Positions 39,444 to 50,053 of a DNA stretch of 64,000 nt are shown piece after piece. Made by a program: the position numbers and the translations under genes. The notes beneath the pieces are model-generated. The model saw nothing but the letters and a program-made list of their open reading frames with translations, had not been told where the DNA came from and did not search any database. Positions within the stretch are counted from its first letter, which is position 1. Each line of letters starts with the position of its first letter. The DNA comes from an uncultured Mycoplasmatota bacterium (lineage in GTDB: Bacteria; Bacillota_I; Bacilli_A; RF39; UBA660), in the NCBI GenBank assembly GCA_946403755.1, contig CAMJBC010000005.1, positions 1 through 64,000 of the forward strand, written 5' to 3'.

Positions 39444-39872
39444 CTAATAATTTATTAATTCTTTCCTTTTTAAATCTTTTTCTTTTAAAGATTCTCTTTT
39501 ATCATATAGTTTTTTACCTTGGCATATACCAAGTTCTATTTTAGCTTTATTACCTTTAAAATATAATTTCAATGGTACTAGAGTATATCTATTAGTTTCT
39601 ATATTATGAGATATTTTTAATATTTCATTTTTATGAAGAAGTAGTTTTCTTTCTCTTCTTTCATCATGATTAAATATATTTCCTTCTTCATATTTAGCTA
39701 TATACATATTAATAACAAATATTTCATTATTTTTAACTCTAGCATAAGAATCATTTATATTAACATTTCCTTTTCTTATACTTTTTATTTCTGTACCAAA
39801 TAATTCTATACCTGCTTCATATGTATCTTTAATAAAATATTCATGACTTGCTTTTCTATTTAATACTTCCAT
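39444..39872 (-). CDS. smpB: SsrA-binding protein
   Basis: [58 protein letters not shown]. Confidence 0.96.
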   Translation of the reverse strand: MEVLNRKASHEYFIKDTYEAGIELFGTEIKSIRKGNVNINDSYARVKNNEIFVINMYIAKYEEGNIFNHDERRERKLLLHKNEILKISHNIETNRYTLVPLKLYFKGNKAKIELGICQGKKLYDKRESLKEKDLKRKELINY

Positions 39873-39873
39873 A

Positions 39874-42339
39874 TTATATCTTCCTTATAAGAGCAAAGTC
39901 TACTTCACGAACAGATGGATCACTACCTATACATTTAACAAGTACTCTATCTCCATATCTTAGACACTCTCTACCTTCTCTTGTAAATGCCATTTTTTCT
40001 TCATCATATTTATAATAACTTCCAAGATTAATAAATCTATTTTCTGCATTCTCTTCTACATCTGTTCTTTCTATTCTATCTACTCTACCTTCAATTAAAT
40101 CATCTGTTTGAACAAAGAATGCACCTTGGAACATATCATCAATAGTTGCTTCATACTCATCACCTATGTGACCCATCATCATATAAGCTTTTAACATATC
40201 ATCTACTTCATATTCACAATCTTTACTATTCTTTTCGCATTTACTAATACGTTCACAAATAGTTGTTAAATATGATTTCCAAGATCTTAAGAATTTAGAA
40301 TCAATTGGTTTATTCTCAAGTATATATCCTAAGCTAGTATGATTTAATAAATCATCAAATCTTCTAATTGGACTAGTAAAATGTGTATATATTTTACTTG
40401 CTATACCAAAGTGTCCAATATTCTCTGTAGAATATTCTGCTTTTTGCATAGCTCTTAAGAATTTTCTACTAAGTAATTTATAATATTTAGTTCCTTTTAA
40501 AAATTCTAATAATTTTTGACATTCAAAGTTAGAAGGATATTCAGTATTAAACTTTCCAGGATAATGAATACCTAAAATGTCTAAGAACTTCATAAATTTA
40601 TCTAATTTTTCTTTAGATGGTTCAGCATGAATTCTATATGTTGCCATATTATGTTCTTCTAAGAATTCAGCTATTGATTCATTAGCAGCAACCATAAAGT
40701 CTTCTATTAATCTTTCTGCTGGTCTTTGAACTCTTTCTTTTACATCATATGGAACATCATTTTCATCTTGAGATATCTTAGTTTCATCAGAAACAAATTG
40801 TAATTCTCCACGTCTTTGTTTCATAGCACTAATTACTTTAGATAATCTATGTGCATTTTCAATTATCTTAGAACATGGAACATTTACATCTCTAGATTTA
40901 GTTATATCAAAATCTTTATTGTAATCTAATAATTCATCTATTGTAAGACCATTAGCTGCTGCTACATCAGCTAAAGTTTCTCCATCTTTAAGTGTATATA
41001 CTAAAGTATCATAACTTCTGTATGGGATATTTACTACTCTTGATTCTTCTATATTAAAATCTTTATTGTATTTTAATAGTTCATCTATAGTAATATTATT
41101 GTTTTTAGCTACATCTTCTAATGTTTCTCCATCTTTTAATGTATATTCATTAGTAGCAAATAATTCTTCACTATCATTATCTTTATCCATTAATGCTTGA
41201 ACAGCATCATAATTCATTTTCTTTTTAGATTTTATGATACCTTTGCAAACTTTTTTATTTACTACTTTACCTGAATGATCAATTTCCATTATGCAGCTTG
41301 TAGTAAATCTATCTTCATTTGGATTTAAAGAACAAATACCATTTGATAATTCTACAGGTAACATAGGTATAACTTTATTACCTAAGTAATTTGAATTACC
41401 TCTTCTTTCTGCTTCTTTCCATATAGCACTACCTGGTTTAACATAATGAGATACATCAGCTATATGAACAGCAAGTTCATAATTTCCATTAGGTAATATT
41501 TTTACACTAATCGCATCATCTATATCTTTTGTATCTTTACCATCTATTGTATAAACAAGTTCATTTCTAAAATCTACTCTTCCATTATCAAGACCTTCCT
41601 TGATCATTTCTTCACTAAGTGATTTAGGGAACTTTTTAGCTTCTTCTAAAACCTCAGGTGGGAATAATAAAGGAATATCAAATTCACACGCTACTTTAGC
41701 TATTTCACCAGATACTTCTGTTGGTTCTTGTCCTGGATTTAATAATGCATTTTTATGACCCATTATTCTATCTATTCTAGCAAGTATTCTATTATGTGAT
41801 AATTCTCCAACATATTCTAAATGTACTAAGTTTCCATCTACTAAATTTAAGTCATTATCTTCTATTTCAACTTCATAAGGAAGTTTAGTAGATGTAGGAA
41901 CTACTTTTAATACACCATTGTCATTAACAACTTCTCCTACACCATTACCAATGCTTCTTTTTAATATTTTAACTACTCTCCACTCATCAGTTTTTTCCTT
42001 TTGATGTTTTTTATCATATACATGATCAATAGCTACAATATCATTATCATGAGCATCTTGCATAAAATTTCTTGCTATGAAAATATCCTCACCATCTTCT
42101 AAAATAACATGAGCATTTCCTTTAATATGTTCATCTATTCTTCCAATAATAAGATCATTTTTAATAAAACTACCACCAGATGTCTCTCTAATAGTTCCAT
42201 CTTGACACATAACTCTTAATGTATCTTGAACCATTCTTATATCTTCTGGTGTATACTTATTCATTAATGATTTAACAATATCTATTGGATTTAATCCTCT
42301 TTCTGTTTTATTAATTAATTCTTGTATTTTTTCTTTCAT
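39874..42339 (-). CDS. rnr: Ribonuclease R with LysM-like insertion
   Basis: RNB motif [48 protein letters not shown]1 C-terminus; RBS GAGG before ATG at 42339. Confidence 0.95.
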   Translation of the reverse strand: MKEKIQELINKTERGLNPIDIVKSLMNKYTPEDIRMVQDTLRVMCQDGTIRETSGGSFIKNDLIIGRIDEHIKGNAHVILEDGEDIFIARNFMQDAHDNDIVAIDHVYDKKHQKEKTDEWRVVKILKRSIGNGVGEVVNDNGVLKVVPTSTKLPYEVEIEDNDLNLVDGNLVHLEYVGELSHNRILARIDRIMGHKNALLNPGQEPTEVSGEIAKVACEFDIPLLFPPEVLEEAKKFPKSLSEEMIKEGLDNGRVDFRNELVYTIDGKDTKDIDDAISVKILPNGNYELAVHIADVSHYVKPGSAIWKEAERRGNSNYLGNKVIPMLPVELSNGICSLNPNEDRFTTSCIMEIDHSGKVVNKKVCKGIIKSKKKMNYDAVQALMDKDNDSEELFATNEYTLKDGETLEDVAKNNNITIDELLKYNKDFNIEESRVVNIPYRSYDTLVYTLKDGETLADVAAANGLTIDELLDYNKDFDITKSRDVNVPCSKIIENAHRLSKVISAMKQRRGELQFVSDETKISQDENDVPYDVKERVQRPAERLIEDFMVAANESIAEFLEEHNMATYRIHAEPSKEKLDKFMKFLDILGIHYPGKFNTEYPSNFECQKLLEFLKGTKYYKLLSRKFLRAMQKAEYSTENIGHFGIASKIYTHFTSPIRRFDDLLNHTSLGYILENKPIDSKFLRSWKSYLTTICERISKCEKNSKDCEYEVDDMLKAYMMMGHIGDEYEATIDDMFQGAFFVQTDDLIEGRVDRIERTDVEENAENRFINLGSYYKYDEEKMAFTREGRECLRYGDRVLVKCIGSDPSVREVDFALIRKI
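40873..41148 (-). repeat. Two tandem LysM-like repeats within rnr
   Basis: [41 protein letters not shown] and [41 protein letters not shown]. Confidence 0.8.
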
Positions 42340-42406
42340 AGCTATACCTCGTAACATACTTATTTTATCACACAAATAAAAAAGTTCATAACAAATTTAT
42401 GAACTT

Positions 42407-42622
42407 TTAATTAATTGATAATATAAAAGATATTATTATAAAGGCAAACCCTAGTGCATAAGTTACATTAGTAATAAGTTTCTCAGCACCTCTTTCTTTT
42501 GATTTACCCATTAACATTGCATTACCACCTGTAATTATTTGACTAGCATCACTAGCTTTATTACTTTGTAATAATACAATTAATATTAATAAAACTGATA
42601 TAACAATTAACGCTTTTTCCAT
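42407..42622 (-). CDS. secG: Preprotein translocase subunit SecG
   Basis: VLLILIVLLQSNKASDASQIITGG; between eno and rnr. Confidence 0.9.
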   Translation of the reverse strand: MEKALIVISVLLILIVLLQSNKASDASQIITGGNAMLMGKSKERGAEKLITNVTYALGFAFIIISFILSIN

Positions 42623-42671
42623 CTCAAATCCCTCGCTTAATGATTATACTATTTATAGACATTTATGTCAA

Positions 42672-43937
42672 TTATAATCCCTTTTTTTCCCTTCTTTTCT
42701 CATCTTGATATCTATCTTCCATTCGAGAAGTATAGTTTTCTAAGGCAGGATCATTTTCATCATATATATCATCCGCATCTAATATAACATAATCCCCTGC
42801 TTTTAATTTTGCAGTACCTCTACGTCCTGTAAATGATAATGTTTCATCACTAGGATCAATATCTTCTCTCCAATATATTTCATTATCCCTTTTTAACATA
42901 CCAACATTATCAATTGTTCCATCTATCCATATAAGACCAAGATCTCTAACTTTTTTATATAATTCATATATGATTTCTTCTTCATCATTTACCATAAAGT
43001 TTACTTCAGCTTGTTCCATTACTTCCATAAATACATCATTATTACCAAATCTCATTTCTTCTCTTAACAATGGTTTAATAATATATGGAATATTTGGAAA
43101 ATGCTTAGTATCTCTAGTAAGACCTATTTTAATAACTTTATCACCTATAAAAATAATTCTAGAATGTCTTCCACCTGGATTAACAGAAATATCAGAAAGA
43201 TTTACTTGTTCATTATCTACAACATCTTTAACTAAAAAATATACAAAATCTCTTAAATATTTATTATCACTTATTGCTTCATCTAAATTAATCATTATAG
43301 AATCAACAACTCCATCAAAGTGTTCATTCATATATTTATTAATTATTCTAGTTGCTTCTTCATCTCTATAAAATATATATCTTAATTGAAAATAATCATT
43401 ACAATATGGTAATAATCTTTCTAAATTTTGTTTTAATAATTCAATTATTTCTGGTGAAAAAGAACTAGGATACATATGAACTGGTACTATATTTACATCA
43501 ATACACTTTTTAACAAATCCATACTTTTTTTCTTTTGGTGAAGAATCAATTATTTCACTTATAGTTTCTTCATCTGCATTTAAACTAATAACTTTATCTA
43601 TTAATTCATCTGTATATAATTCTTCTGGTGGTATAGAATAGCCTACTTCAAAAATAAATTGTGATAGTTTTTTAGGATATCTAAAATTACCTAAATATTT
43701 AATAAATTGTTTTATAAAACCTGGATGATTAGTAATTACATCATTACAAATAATATGCATGTTTTTATTATTAACATACTTTATGATTATATCTAAACTA
43801 TCAATTATGTCTTGAGCATATCTTTTAGATAATCTTTTATCTACATATCTAGATAATTGACTAAAATCATCTTTTTTATAATCACCATGATAATTTGGTT
43901 CTATCCTTTCAACTATTTTTAACAATTTATCTCTCAT
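42672..43937 (-). CDS. Uncharacterised protein with helical N-terminus and kinase-like C-terminus
   Basis: GDKVIKIG lysine, DLGLIWIDGTIDNVGML, DYVILDADDIYDENDP. Confidence 0.5.
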   Translation of the reverse strand: MRDKLLKIVERIEPNYHGDYKKDDFSQLSRYVDKRLSKRYAQDIIDSLDIIIKYVNNKNMHIICNDVITNHPGFIKQFIKYLGNFRYPKKLSQFIFEVGYSIPPEELYTDELIDKVISLNADEETISEIIDSSPKEKKYGFVKKCIDVNIVPVHMYPSSFSPEIIELLKQNLERLLPYCNDYFQLRYIFYRDEEATRIINKYMNEHFDGVVDSIMINLDEAISDNKYLRDFVYFLVKDVVDNEQVNLSDISVNPGGRHSRIIFIGDKVIKIGLTRDTKHFPNIPYIIKPLLREEMRFGNNDVFMEVMEQAEVNFMVNDEEEIIYELYKKVRDLGLIWIDGTIDNVGMLKRDNEIYWREDIDPSDETLSFTGRRGTAKLKAGDYVILDADDIYDENDPALENYTSRMEDRYQDEKRREKKGL

Positions 43938-43939
43938 TA

Positions 43940-45175
43940 CTATTTGTTATTTAACTCCTCTTCTATTGCTAATAATCTATTATATTTACAAACTCTTTCT
44001 CCTCTTGATACTGAACCACTTTTAATAAATGGTATTTCAAGTGCAACAGCAGCATCTATAATAAATGTATCTGTTGTTTCACCACTTCTATGAGACATAA
44101 TACATGTATAATTATTTTTTCTTGCTAGTACTATTGTCTCTAACATTTCAAAGAATGTTCCTACTTGATTAGGTTTAATTAGAATAGAATTACATATTTT
44201 ATTATCTATACCTTTTTGTAATTCTTTCTTTTGAGTAACAAATAAATCATCACCTACTATATTTATACCCTTTCCAAGTTTATCACTAATTAATTTAAAT
44301 CCTTCTATGTCATTTTCATCATATGGATCTTCTATTGAAATAATAGGATAATTTTTAAGTAAATCCATATAATAATTTAATAATTCTTCACGAGTAAAAA
44401 AGTTACTATCTATTTTATATGTTTGTTTTTCTTTGTTATATAAAGTAGATGCCGCTACATCAAGTGCTATAAATACATCTTTACCTGGTTTATATCCAGC
44501 ACTTTCTATAGATTTAATAATATAATTTAAAGCACTTTTATTATTTTCTAAATTAGGTGCAAAACCACCTTCATCTCCAACTGAGGTATTTAATCCTTCT
44601 TTATCTAATAATTCTTTTAATGCATGAAATACTTCACTAGCACATCTAAGTGTTTCTTTAAATGTATCCATTTTAGGAACAATCATAAATTCTTGAATAT
44701 CTAAATTATTTTTAGAATGCATTCCTCCATTAATAATATTAAACATAGCTTTAGGTATTTTATGTCTTTTAGGACTTAGATATTCATATATTTCTTTATG
44801 AGATTCATTTGCTGCTGCTTTTAAAACTGCAATACTCACACCAAGTATAGCATTAGCACCTAATCTACTTTTGTTATCTGTTCCATCTAAAGAAATTAAT
44901 CTTTCATCTATTTCTTTTTGTTTAAAGACATCCATTCCTAAGATAGCATCTTTTATTTCAGTATTAACATTATTAACTGCTTTAGATACACCTTTACCAA
45001 AATATCTTCCTTCATTATCTCTTAATTCAATACATTCTCTTGAACCTGTTGATGCTCCTGAAGGTACACTAAATACTCCTTTATATCCTTTTTCAGTAGT
45101 TACTTCTACTTCAACAGTAGGATATCCTCTTGAGTCTAATATTTCACGTCCTTTTATATTAACTATTTTACTCAT
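43940..45175 (-). CDS. eno: Enolase
   Basis: REILDSRGYPTVEVEV, SVGDEGGFAPNL, SIEDPYDENDIEGF, LIKPNQVGTFFE, MSHRSGETTDTFIIDAAVAL. Confidence 0.97.
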   Translation of the reverse strand: MSKIVNIKGREILDSRGYPTVEVEVTTEKGYKGVFSVPSGASTGSRECIELRDNEGRYFGKGVSKAVNNVNTEIKDAILGMDVFKQKEIDERLISLDGTDNKSRLGANAILGVSIAVLKAAANESHKEIYEYLSPKRHKIPKAMFNIINGGMHSKNNLDIQEFMIVPKMDTFKETLRCASEVFHALKELLDKEGLNTSVGDEGGFAPNLENNKSALNYIIKSIESAGYKPGKDVFIALDVAASTLYNKEKQTYKIDSNFFTREELLNYYMDLLKNYPIISIEDPYDENDIEGFKLISDKLGKGINIVGDDLFVTQKKELQKGIDNKICNSILIKPNQVGTFFEMLETIVLARKNNYTCIMSHRSGETTDTFIIDAAVALEIPFIKSGSVSRGERVCKYNRLLAIEEELNNK

Positions 45176-45261
45176 AATAGCCTCCCAAGAATTATATACT
45201 TTTATTATACTATTTTTTTAATATTTATGCTATAATTAAACATGAATAAAGGGATGTTATT

Positions 45262-46521
45262 ATGATAATAAGTGAAATTAATGAAAATATATTTAATGAT
45301 TTTGCTACAAAACATACATTAAAGAATTTCTTTCAAACAAAAGAATATGGAAACTTTATGAAATTTAGTGATTTTAGTGTTATGTATATTGGAGCATATG
45401 ATAATGGTTCTTTAGTAGCTGCTAGTTTAGTACTATATAAAACATTAAGTGCTGGTATTAAATATGGATATGCTCCTAGAGGTTTTTTGATTGATTATTA
45501 TAATACTGATTTATTAACAAGATTCACAAGAGAAGTAAAAGCATATTTTAGTAAAAGAAAATTTGCCTTTATTAAAATTAATCCAGAAATTACTTTTGCT
45601 ACTTTAGATTATGAGAAGAAATTAAAAAATGTTAATAAAACTAACAGAGAATTAATAGATACATTAAAATCTCTTGGATATGTTAAATTAAAAGATCATT
45701 TATACTTTGAATCTTTATTACCAAAATATACTCCAGTTATTTATTTACCAAATTATAATTTTGATTTATTAAATAAAAATATGATTGATACATTAAGAAA
45801 TCATGAATTAAGTGGTATTACTCTAACAATTGGAACTGAAAATGATTTAGAAACTTTCTATTCATTTGTTAAAGGTAAAACTGCTCACCCACTTTCATAT
45901 TATAAGAAATTATATAATGCATTTAAAGAAACTGGTAAAATAGATTTAGTTCTTGTAGCATTAGATTATTCAATGTATGTTAAATATTTACAAAAACAAT
46001 TTGCTTATGAACAAGTTAATAATGATAGAATTAATAATGAATTTAGAAATAATCCTAATGATCCAAATTTATATCAAGAAAAAATGAAATCTGATCAATT
46101 AGTGAATCAATTACAGTTTGATATAGCTAAAGTTAATGACAAAATGGGAGAAAATCCTGAGAAACAAATTCTTGGTAGTGCATTAATTATTAAACATGAA
46201 GGAAGAATTACTCTATTTATAAGTGGATGTAATAAAGACTTTAATGGTATAGATTTAAAAACGTATATGTATTATAAAATAATTAAAGACTATAAAGATA
46301 ATGGTTACTTATATTTAGATTTATATGGAATAACTGGTGATTTTGAAGATACTAATCCATATAAAGATTTAAATGATTTTAAATTAAAATTTGAACCAAC
46401 TGTATATGAATATATTGGAGAGTTTGATTTAATAGTAAATAAACCTTTCCATCAATTCTTATGGTCAACAAATAAAATACAAAAAGAATTTTATAGATCA
46501 AAAAACACTAATGTTTATTAG
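45262..46521 (+). CDS. FemABX-family peptidyltransferase (branched muropeptide synthesis)
   Basis: FFQTKEYGNFMKF, KYGYAPRGFLIDY, coiled-coil hairpin, YLDLYGITGDF, FKLKFEPTVYEYIGEFDL. Confidence 0.88.
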   Translation: MIISEINENIFNDFATKHTLKNFFQTKEYGNFMKFSDFSVMYIGAYDNGSLVAASLVLYKTLSAGIKYGYAPRGFLIDYYNTDLLTRFTREVKAYFSKRKFAFIKINPEITFATLDYEKKLKNVNKTNRELIDTLKSLGYVKLKDHLYFESLLPKYTPVIYLPNYNFDLLNKNMIDTLRNHELSGITLTIGTENDLETFYSFVKGKTAHPLSYYKKLYNAFKETGKIDLVLVALDYSMYVKYLQKQFAYEQVNNDRINNEFRNNPNDPNLYQEKMKSDQLVNQLQFDIAKVNDKMGENPEKQILGSALIIKHEGRITLFISGCNKDFNGIDLKTYMYYKIIKDYKDNGYLYLDLYGITGDFEDTNPYKDLNDFKLKFEPTVYEYIGEFDLIVNKPFHQFLWSTNKIQKEFYRSKNTNVY

Positions 46522-46534
46522 TGTTTTTATTTTG

Positions 46535-49357
46535 TTATTTAATAACTATATTAACTATTCTATTAGGAACAACTATTTCTTTAACAATTTCATGTCCTTC
46601 AATATGTTTCATAACATTTTCTTGTTCTTTAGCAAGTTTAATTAATTCATCTTTATCAGTATCAACAGCTACTTCTATTGTTGCTCTTAATTTACCATTA
46701 ACTGAACATGCTATTTGAACAGTATCATCTACACATTTACTTTCATCATATGATGGCCATTCAAATGAAGATATTTCTTTATTATGAAGAACAACATCAT
46801 TTACTTCTTCAGTAACATGTGGTGCTATTGGATTTAATAATGTTAATAAAATCTTATAATCATCTTTAGTTATTGATTCTTGTTTATCATATTCATTACA
46901 CATAATCATTAAAGAAGAAATTGCAGTATTAAATTTCATAGCTTCAAAGTCATTAGAAACTTTCTTAATAGTTTTATTAATAATACTTTCTAATTCTTTA
47001 GTATAACCTTTTTTATCATTTAATTTATTTTGATAATTATATACTTTTTCTAAGAATCTACTTACACCTTTAATACCATTTTCATTCCATGGACATTCAA
47101 GTCCATATTCACCCATAAATAGAATGTATGCTCTTAAAGTATCAGCGCCGTATTCTGCAACTACATCTAGTGGATCTATTACATTTCCTTTAGACTTACT
47201 CATTTTATCACCATCTGGTCCTAAAACAAGTCCTTGAGCAGTTCTTTTAGCATATGGTTCTTTAGTTGGAACAACACCTATATCATATAAGAAATGATGC
47301 CAGAATCTAGAATAAATAACGTGTCTTGTTACATGTTCCATTCCACCATTATACCAATCAACTGGTAACCAATATTTTAATTCTTCCATACTTGCAAGTT
47401 CATCATCATTATGTGGATCAATATATCTTAAGAAATACCAAGAAGATCCAGCCCATTGAGGCATAGTATCTGTTTCTCTTTTAGCATCTTTTCCACATTT
47501 TGGACACTTACAATTAACAAATTCAGGCATTTTAGCAAGTGGACTTTCACCATCAGTACCAACTTCAAAGTTTTCAACTGGTGGTAAACGTAGTGGTAAT
47601 TCTTCATAAGGAACTCCAACATCTCCACAATGAGGACAATGTACAATTGGAATTGGTTCACCCCAATATCTTTGTCTATTAAATGCCCAATCTTTCATTT
47701 TATATTGAACAGCTTTTTCACCAATTTTCTTCTTTTCTAAGAATTTGATTACTGTTTCAATAGCTTCACTCTTATTTAAACCATCTAATATTTCAGAATT
47801 AATATGAGTTCCATCACCAATCATAGCACCTGGATTATTTAAATATGCAAAACATTTAGCATGAAGTTCATCTTTAATATCATTTTCAACTTCTTTTTTG
47901 CTAACCCATTCAACTACAAATTTTTCATCATCATCTAATTCTTGCTCATCTCTCTTATCACTATTTAATTTAAATAAAATAGGAGTTGCTTCTATATTAA
48001 AATATTTATCTTTATTAAAAGCATAATAATGATGATTAATTTTAAATCCTTCTCTAACAAGAGATATATCTGTATATCCCGTTTCTTCTTTTATTTCACG
48101 AATAGCACATTCTACTGGTGTTTCTCCATCTTTAATAGTTCCACCAATAAATAATCTACCACCTAATTTATTCCAATTAAGAGTTAAATATTTATTATTC
48201 TTTTCATCATAAACTACAGCTACTATTGAATTCTTTTTAGATTCATCTTTATTTTGTGTACCTGTAACTTCTTCAAGAACTTGAATAATTGGAATATTAA
48301 ATCTCATAGCAAAATCATAGTCTCTTTGGTCATGAGCAGGAACAGCCATAATAGCTCCAGTACCATAACCCATCATTACATAGTCTGCTACAAAAACAGG
48401 AATTTCTACATCATTAACTGGATCAATAGCTTTAATACCTTTAATTTCTACACCAGTTTTATCTTTTTGAAGTTCTACTCTTTCAAACTCAGTTTTCTTT
48501 TTAGCAGCTTCTCTATAATCCATTATTTCATCATAGTTTTCAATTTTATCTTTTAATGTTTCAACAAGTGGATGTTCTGGTGCAATAACCATAAATGTAA
48601 CACCATATAATGTATCTGGTCTTGTTGTATAAACTTTTAATGATTCTTTAGTATCTTTAATTTTAAAAGTTACAAAAGCTCCTGTTGATTTACCTATCCA
48701 ATTTTCTTGTTGTGTTTTAATATTTGGTAAATAATCTACATCTTTTAAACCTTCTAATAATTTATCAGCATATTCTGTTATTCTTAAATACCAAACATCT
48801 TTTTCTCTTTGAACTACTTCACTATGACAAATATCACATTTACCACCTTGAGAGTCTTCATTAGAAAGTACTACTCTACATGATGGACAATAATTAACTA
48901 ATGTTTTATCTCTAAAAACTAGTCCATTATCAAACATCTTTAAGAATATCCATTGAGTCCATTTATAATATTTTTCATCTGTAGTATCTACACATCTATC
49001 ATAATCAAATGAAAAACCTATTTGTTTTAATTGTTTAGTAAATACTTCTATATTTCTATCAGTTACTTTTCTTGGATGTGTTTTAGTTTTAATAGCATAG
49101 TTTTCTGTTGGTAAACCAAATGCATCAAAACCTATTGGAAATAATACATTATATCCTTCCATTCTTCTTTTTCTAGATATTACTTCTAAACCAGAATAAG
49201 CTTTAACATGACCAATGTGCATTCCAGCACCACTTGGATATGGAAATTCTACAAGTCCATAAAATTTCTTTTTACTTTTATCTGTTCCAGTTTTAAAAGT
49301 CTTTTCTTTTTCCCATCTATCTTGCCATTTCTTTTCTATCTTTTTAAAATCATACAT
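46535..49357 (-). CDS. leuS: Leucyl-tRNA synthetase with inserted Nudix domain
   Basis: FPYPSGAGMHIGHVKAY (HIGH), YTTRPDTLYG and AVPAHDQRDYDFA editing motifs, GDKMSKSKGNVIDP (KMSKS); Nudix box inside CP1. Confidence 0.96.
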   Translation of the reverse strand: MYDFKKIEKKWQDRWEKEKTFKTGTDKSKKKFYGLVEFPYPSGAGMHIGHVKAYSGLEVISRKRRMEGYNVLFPIGFDAFGLPTENYAIKTKTHPRKVTDRNIEVFTKQLKQIGFSFDYDRCVDTTDEKYYKWTQWIFLKMFDNGLVFRDKTLVNYCPSCRVVLSNEDSQGGKCDICHSEVVQREKDVWYLRITEYADKLLEGLKDVDYLPNIKTQQENWIGKSTGAFVTFKIKDTKESLKVYTTRPDTLYGVTFMVIAPEHPLVETLKDKIENYDEIMDYREAAKKKTEFERVELQKDKTGVEIKGIKAIDPVNDVEIPVFVADYVMMGYGTGAIMAVPAHDQRDYDFAMRFNIPIIQVLEEVTGTQNKDESKKNSIVAVVYDEKNNKYLTLNWNKLGGRLFIGGTIKDGETPVECAIREIKEETGYTDISLVREGFKINHHYYAFNKDKYFNIEATPILFKLNSDKRDEQELDDDEKFVVEWVSKKEVENDIKDELHAKCFAYLNNPGAMIGDGTHINSEILDGLNKSEAIETVIKFLEKKKIGEKAVQYKMKDWAFNRQRYWGEPIPIVHCPHCGDVGVPYEELPLRLPPVENFEVGTDGESPLAKMPEFVNCKCPKCGKDAKRETDTMPQWAGSSWYFLRYIDPHNDDELASMEELKYWLPVDWYNGGMEHVTRHVIYSRFWHHFLYDIGVVPTKEPYAKRTAQGLVLGPDGDKMSKSKGNVIDPLDVVAEYGADTLRAYILFMGEYGLECPWNENGIKGVSRFLEKVYNYQNKLNDKKGYTKELESIINKTIKKVSNDFEAMKFNTAISSLMIMCNEYDKQESITKDDYKILLTLLNPIAPHVTEEVNDVVLHNKEISSFEWPSYDESKCVDDTVQIACSVNGKLRATIEVAVDTDKDELIKLAKEQENVMKHIEGHEIVKEIVVPNRIVNIVIK
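47822..48238 (-). other. Nudix hydrolase domain insertion within leuS
   Basis: GGTIKDGETPVECAIREIKEETGY fits GX5EX7REUXEEXGU exactly. Confidence 0.9.
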
Positions 49358-49788
49358 TATTTTTTGCCTTCTTTCTTTTTAGTCTTTTTCTTTCTTGTTT
49401 CTTTTATTACTTCTTCTATTTTTTCTTCAACAACAATCTCTTTTTCATGAGATTTAAAATATCTACCAGCTATATTAAATAAAGAAAATATTAATGCTAG
49501 TACTATTAATAAACATACTATTATTGACCATGCTATACTTTCTATTCTAACAATAATAGTTGCTGTAAAAGCTATAATAAATGCATTAATCAGCGCTAAA
49601 ACTGTTAATAACTTTTTATAATCTATTTTTCTAATATCTAAATTATATCTTAATACAAATATTCTTACTTCATCTGAATCTTTTAGTTTAGAAAAATCTT
49701 TTTTTCTTCTATAAATCAGTTTATAAACAATAAATATAATTACAAATAATCCTAAAAACTCAATTAATGATTTTACTACCTCATTCAT
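49357..49788 (-). CDS. Small multi-TM membrane protein between T-box and leuS
   Basis: Three hydrophobic helices, lysine-rich tail; stop overlaps leuS start (TAATG). Confidence 0.7.
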   Translation of the reverse strand: MNEVVKSLIEFLGLFVIIFIVYKLIYRRKKDFSKLKDSDEVRIFVLRYNLDIRKIDYKKLLTVLALINAFIIAFTATIIVRIESIAWSIIVCLLIVLALIFSLFNIAGRYFKSHEKEIVVEEKIEEVIKETRKKKTKKKEGKK

Positions 49789-49803
49789 ATTTCTTTATTC
49801 CTT

Positions 49804-50003
49804 TCAAAATAAAAACTTTATAACTTAAGGACGAATTACCGCGGTACCACCTTAATTCATAAAGTTTATTATGCATCTTAATTCTTTAACGCAGATATAC
49901 GTTGTCTCTAGAAAAACAAGTTCAATATATTCATATATTAGTTTTCACCATTCACTAACTCTCTTAAATAATCCTATATTTACTACTTTTCCCATCACTG
50001 AAA
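49804..50003 (-). promoter_or_regulatory. T-box leader, Leu specifier (CTT)
   Basis: AAGGTGGTACCGCGG T-box, GATGGGAAAAGTAGTA and AGAGAG...GGTGAAAAC stem-I features, GAA-CTT specifier at 49918-49920, terminator AAACTTTAT...ATAAAGTTTTTATTTT. Confidence 0.92.
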
Positions 50004-50012
50004 CATGAGTAA

Positions 50013-50041
50013 ATTATATAATAATTTTCTTTTAAATACAA
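50013..50041 (-). promoter_or_regulatory. Promoter for T-box/leuS transcript
   Basis: TTGTAT-17 nt-TATAAT on minus strand. Confidence 0.65.
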
Positions 50042-50053
50042 GTATTTTTATTA

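Noticed and set aside
44871-45221. + strand ORF antisense to enolase
   Set aside because: Overlaps a highly conserved gene on the opposite strand; composition typical of a shadow ORF.
47428-47661. - strand ORF within leuS
   Set aside because: Out-of-frame shadow of the conserved LeuRS reading frame.
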